This document shows, piece by piece, positions 60,261 through 64,000 of a DNA stretch of 64,000 nt. Each line of letters starts with the position of its first letter. The stretch's first letter is position 1. Source of the stretch: Clitoria ternatea. Lineage: Eukaryota; Streptophyta; Magnoliopsida; Fabales; Fabaceae. Location: NCBI GenBank assembly GCA_037962975.1, contig CM075669.1, positions 81,326,001 to 81,390,000 of the forward strand, given 5' to 3'. The notes under the pieces were generated by a model, which saw nothing but the letters and a program-made list of their open reading frames with translations, made no database searches and was not told where the DNA came from. A program made the translations under genes and the position numbers.

Positions 60261-62200
60261 AGTTACAAAGAATATTATATCTATGCCATTAATGAAAATA
60301 TGTAGTTCTTCTGTTTTCAACTTTTCAAAATTAAAGATAACAACAAAGAAGCAAAACAGGTAAAACATGTTCCACCTTTTTAGTTTTTAAAACAGAAAAA
60401 TGAAAGTTGTTTCCAAACTCAGTTTTAGAAAATTGATTAGTTAAATAAGTATTTTAATTTTTAAAAATGAAACGACTAAAAATTATTTTTAAAAAGAGTT
60501 ATGAAATAATCCCTAAATCTCATGTAAATTTTTCTTCTATACAGTGTGATTTTATAATGTATAATGTATAACATCATTCTAGAAATTTATTTATTTTTAA
60601 TATAATATACTCTATTTAAAATTAATCTTATTTAAACATCGTGCTGTTATTAGCAAATTATAAAACTTATAAGAAAATTGAATAATATGTAATTAAAGAT
60701 TAAGGAAAAGCTTGACCAGAGATAATGCTTCTTAAAGTGGCTAGTATAAGGAAAAGAAACTTTTAGAATATGATTTATATTTAGAAATAAAAAGAGTATA
60801 TATGTTTTTAAACAAGTTTAAACTTATAAAAGCATTAAAAAAAATTGAATGTACTCCTTCTTAAGTTTTCCTAGGCTATCTGCAATTACAAGGTTCTTAG
60901 CTAAGACCAGATTGGGTAGTTCAAATGTGGAGAATTGGCATCTTTTACCTTTGTGGAGACAGTTGGTTATCAGGTTCTGATGTGGCTGCATATTTGGGAG
61001 TTGCTTTGGTTAATTCTAAAGCCTCATTTTTTGGGATTTACCCTTATCCAGACCTATCTACATTATTTCCAAATTTCCAATCTACTATCTCATGTTTTTT
61101 TTTATCTCGTGAAAGTGGATGAACAGGTGGGGGTTGGAGAAACACAGAAGAGACTTCCTTGTCTGTTACGACTTAGAAGTTTGTTTTATACCTAAGAATA
61201 AAGGAGAATTATTACAGCTTGGAAATTTGGTGTTTAAAAAGACGTTTAACAATGAAATTTATTCTAAAAGGAAACAAAGAAGACAAGGCCAATAAGTCCA
61301 CAAAGAAAGTAATATCAACAACTAGAGCATCCTTTCAAAACCAACAAATTTCAGTTCCCCATACCCTACCTCCTAAAAAACATATGCATACATATTTCTA
61401 CAAATCTACTAAAGGACCAGTCAGAGAATGGAACAATTTCATATCTCAATTCTACCTCAAATCATCCAATATCTAGAGAGACATTATATTTTAAAGTTTT
61501 TATATGAAATAAAATTAATAAGAGTACCAAAATTGTATAATTGAAAAGTAGATAGACTTCGGAATAAAATCACATATACTTCAAATTAGAATATAAAAAT
61601 AGTTGGGTTCTTAAACTTTCTTCTTCAGATGTGTTTACTAGATCCCCTTCCAAAACGTTAAATCAACCCTAAACAACACTATTAAATAGACACTAAACTC
61701 TAACTCATGAGAATGTGAATTTAAATCCTAACAATGAAAAGACTATCCAACGCACCTAAACTTTCATTCACTAAAACAAAACCTTAAAAGATAACATAAA
61801 AAGGTAACTGTGATTTGCTTGTTCCGGATAATATTTTAAAAACATATCAATATATAAACTACAAAATGTTATCAAATTAAGACAACCATACTGTAACTAT
61901 GCTCAACTGTTGGATGAGTTAAGCATACAAGCTTATGTTTAGCTATAACATAAACACAAATAGTAATTGGAAAGTAAAACTTGACAATACATCATGGCAC
62001 TACAGAGAAGGCAATGCACTTTCAAACTAGACCAGTAAATATAGTACAACACACAGACAACAAATTTATTGAACTAAAGAGATATCACAGGCAAAAAATT
62101 AACTACAGCTTGCAACAAAAGCAGAAGAAAATAAACCTGGGTGTTTTCTTCCTGTGACAACGGGTGAGTTAGACTAGCTGAACACCAGCCTTCGAGGACT
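60261..62200. other. CACTA-2 interior, unassigned
   Basis: AT-rich. Short frames at 60925-61195 and 61219-61476 have no recognised domain. It may be flanking intron sequence brought in with the captured gene, or part of the transposon leader intron; neither can be shown here. Confidence 0.4.
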
Positions 62201-62317
62201 TCCGGACGGAGAGTGGTGAGCTTCAGGGAGACAACGGGTGGAAGAAAGGGAGTGAAAGCAAGGGGAACCACCGCCAGAGAAAGGAACAGAGGGAAGGAGA
62301 CGGGTGGAGGAACTCAG

Positions 62318-62428
62318 ATGAAGAGAGGGACGGAGTCGGAGGGAGTGATTCGGAGGGAGGGAGTCAGAGGGAGGGAGTCAAAGGGAGGGAGTCGGAGGGG
62401 AGGCAGGGACGGAGGGAGTCGAAGGTAA
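62318..62428 (-). repeat. GA-rich minisatellite (gagggagtc unit) in the CACTA-2 leader
   Basis: Repeats of gagggaggga gtc with a unit of 14-17 bp. On the transposase strand this is a C/T-rich leader, matching the ccctcctccctcctctc leader of CACTA-1 at 5495-5520. Confidence 0.8.
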
Positions 62429-62464
62429 GATGGAGGAATTGAGAGTTAGGGCAAATGATTAGGG

Positions 62465-63036
62465 GACAGACATTGGTCGAGTATCACTAAACATTAGCGA
62501 CCGCACACCGCCGTCTATAAAAACGTCACTAAACTCTAAAAACATTCGCGACGGTATTGTAAATCCGTCACTACCTTCGGTTCTTAGCGACGATACTATA
62601 ACCGTCGCTAAAAATAACAAATAGCGACGAACATGGGCCGCCACTATTGTTTGCCTTCCATTTAGGGACGGTACATGGCCGTCGCTATAATTTGGCTCAA
62701 TAAAACACTTGGAGGGAAACCAAAAAAGGGAGGGAATAAAATCTAGCGACCGCAGTAGCAACGAGGTAACTATTAGCGATGGTACATGTACCGTCGCAAC
62801 TATTTGGCGCCAATAAGAGGGAAACAAAATAGTGCAGGAACGAAATCTAGCGACCACACTAGCGACGACGTAGTCTTAGCGAAGGTGTTTAGCGACAGTG
62901 CTAGTGATACTTTTTAGCGACAGGATTATCTGGTCGCTAAATTAGTCACTAATATTTTTTTCCAGTCCCTTTTTCCTAGTTGGTCGCTACGGCGGTCGCT
63001 ATTTTGAGGTGGTTATTTAGGGTTTTTTTAGTAGTG
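62465..63036 (-). repeat. CACTA-2 5' terminal and subterminal repeats
   Basis: Many tagcgacgg/ccgtcgcta copies up to the inverted terminus TTTTTTTAGTAGTG at 63036. This is the promoter side of the TNP2 gene. Confidence 0.85.
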
Positions 63037-63039
63037 GTT

Positions 63040-63305
63040 GATATATATGTGCTTTTATTAGCTAGTAGTTGCTCTTAATTTAACTACTCATGATTCCTTT
63101 GTCTTTGCCATGACCAAACTTATTGTGGATATGATGTGAAGTGTAAATTGTATTGAGATAATGACGTATGATTTACACAATTCAACCTGCCAACTTGCAT
63201 AGATGTTGTTGTGGAATGATTTATTCAAATATAGACTTTTATTGCCTGCGGATAATGTTTGAAGTAGTCTCCGCATGATATATTTACTAAGTTTCTGGGT
63301 TAAAT
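63040..63305. other. Short spacer between CACTA-2 and the last LTR element
   Basis: 266 bp with no feature seen. Confidence 0.6.
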
Positions 63306-63551
63306 TGATAGGCTACTAGGGTTAAGGATACCACTACTAAACTAAGGAAGAATTAAAATGCAGAATACCACCATATATCATTCCTTTAGAATAACCAACA
63401 TAAATATATAAGTTTGAAATTAAAGTGAATTTAAGGCCATACACTTGGCACTGATCCAACAGAGAATAAAAGGAATTAAATTATAAAATCTTTGAACCAT
63501 GCTAGAGGATTTCTAATCCTATTGGGCCTGCTTTGCTGAGGCAGCCCAACA
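63306..63551 (-). repeat. 3' LTR of the second Reina-like element (246 bp)
   Basis: Shares the conserved ends and the phrases ttgaacca / attgggcctg / gccatacactt with the 219-bp LTRs. The polyprotein stop lies inside it at 63476. Confidence 0.8.
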
Positions 63552-64000
63552 TTACCCCCTGGGTCAAGGGGAACCTTGTCCTCAAGGTTGGAAGAAGACT
63601 CGGTAATGACGTGTCCAAAATCCATTGGGGAGGCTTGGGAGACGCGGATTGTGGGACGAGTGGGTGGTGAGGATGAACGTGGATTAATGGGGTCTGGATC
63701 CGTGTGGAGGACGTGGCCAAGAGTGAGTGATGCATCTGAGGAGGCACGGATCATGGGAACAATGGATGGCTCGGATAGAACCTGAGGGGGAATCCTGGCT
63801 TCCGTGTGGGAAACAACTGGCTTCCATTTTGTTTTTTGAATGAACGGATGAGATTTCCCTTCAGAATTTAGAGCCTCATCTGATGGAGGAGAGAGCATCC
63901 CACGTGAAATGATAGGAAGCGTGACTGATGACGTGATAGGCGCGGGCCCCATGTCTTCAGGAAACAATGACGCCTGGGAATGAGAGTGCGAGATGGATGG
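63476..64000 (-). CDS. C-terminal tail of a Reina-like polyprotein (partial)
   Basis: A frame open from the window edge codes a Ser/Pro-rich tail ending SRPNRIRNPLAWFKDFII. It matches the C-terminus of the first Reina-like element (SRPNRIKKSPFWLKDYN) and like it crosses the polypurine tract and ends inside the LTR. No enzymatic domain falls within the visible part. Confidence 0.75.
   Translation of the reverse strand, partial: PSISHSHSQASLFPEDMGPAPITSSVTLPIISRGMLSPPSDEALNSEGKSHPFIQKTKWKPVVSHTEARIPPQVLSEPSIVPMIRASSDASLTLGHVLHTDPDPINPRSSSPPTRPTIRVSQASPMDFGHVITESSSNLEDKVPLDPGGNVGLPQQSRPNRIRNPLAWFKDFII

Larger units (their letters stand above)
50266..63036 (-). mobile_element. CACTA-2: full-length En/Spm-type transposon (12,771 bp)
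   Basis: The left end reads CACTACCAAAAACATG; the right end, inverted, reads CACTACTAAAAAAACCC. A 3-bp duplication GTT flanks it (50263-50265, 63037-63039), as expected for CACTA. Both ends carry dense subterminal repeats. Transposase genes are on the minus strand: the TNP2-type gene (57770-53089) and then the Transposase_24-type gene (53013-51148), the same order as CACTA-1. A plus-strand fragment of a host coiled-coil gene lies at 59170-60260. Both transposon genes are broken, so it is non-autonomous now, though both ends look usable if transposase is supplied. Confidence 0.93.
63306..64000 (-). mobile_element. Second Reina-like Ty3 element, 3' end only (cut by window edge)
   Basis: The LTR at 63306-63551 starts TGATAGG and ends AGCCCAACA like the element at 39166, but is 246 bp and clearly diverged, so it is a different copy or subfamily. 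On the minus strand the purine tract cagggggtaat precedes the LTR. The rest of the element lies beyond 64000. Confidence 0.8.

Noticed and set aside
62213..62428. Gly/Arg-rich plus-strand ORF
   Set aside because: Low-complexity translation of the GA-rich minisatellite in the CACTA-2 leader, on the strand opposite to its transcription.
1..64000. Intact host gene, tRNA or rRNA gene
   Set aside because: None could be supported; all long frames belong to transposable elements and the remaining stretches are AT-rich and non-coding.

Overview
This 64 kb window is nuclear DNA of a flowering plant, most likely a eudicot. It is AT-rich and gene-poor, and consists almost entirely of transposable elements: Ty3/gypsy and Ty1/copia LTR retrotransposons and two CACTA (En/Spm) DNA transposons, separated by AT-rich spacers with microsatellites. 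I found no intact host gene, no tRNA or rRNA gene and nothing bacterial. The captured coiled-coil fragment in CACTA-2 most resembles legume/eudicot proteins in my memory, but the species cannot be named from sequence alone.

Layout. 1-4582: 3' half of a decayed Athila-like Ty3 element (RNase H/integrase remnant, 3' untranslated part, 3' LTR with a phased AATCGATT array). 4683-19030: CACTA-1, a decayed element with intact left terminus. A young, almost complete Athila-like element (8500-18150, LTRs about 99.6% identical, target duplication ATTAT) has landed inside an exon of its second gene. 19031-21136: LTR-like sequence with 51-bp repeats. 23165-31520: a foldback (long inverted repeat) split by a complete but decayed copia element (23250-29999, duplication TGATT). 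32355-35025: a solo LTR (duplication CATCA). 35031-39160: AT-rich spacer with an ~85-bp minisatellite. 39166-44785: a complete Reina-like Ty3 element on the minus strand (219-bp LTRs, duplication TTTGT). 45275-48785: a 5'-truncated copia element with its 3' LTR. 50266-63036: CACTA-2, a 12.8 kb element of the same family as CACTA-1 (duplication GTT), with transposase genes on the minus strand and a captured coiled-coil host-gene fragment on the plus strand. 63306-64000: end of a second Reina-like element, cut by the window edge.

How it fits together. Two of the complete insertions interrupt older repeats (Athila-like in CACTA-1, copia in the foldback), which gives a relative order of events. 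Almost all genes carry nonsense codons that look like C-to-T changes (Gln or Trp codons turned into stops), the mark expected of methylated, silenced repeats. The most interesting signals are (1) three unrelated LTR families that each carry an array of short near-palindromes, spaced close to whole helical turns in two of them, just upstream of a TATA box; (2) Reina-like elements whose polyprotein frame runs through the polypurine tract into the 3' LTR, conserved in two diverged copies; and (3) the host-gene capture and exon duplication in CACTA-2.
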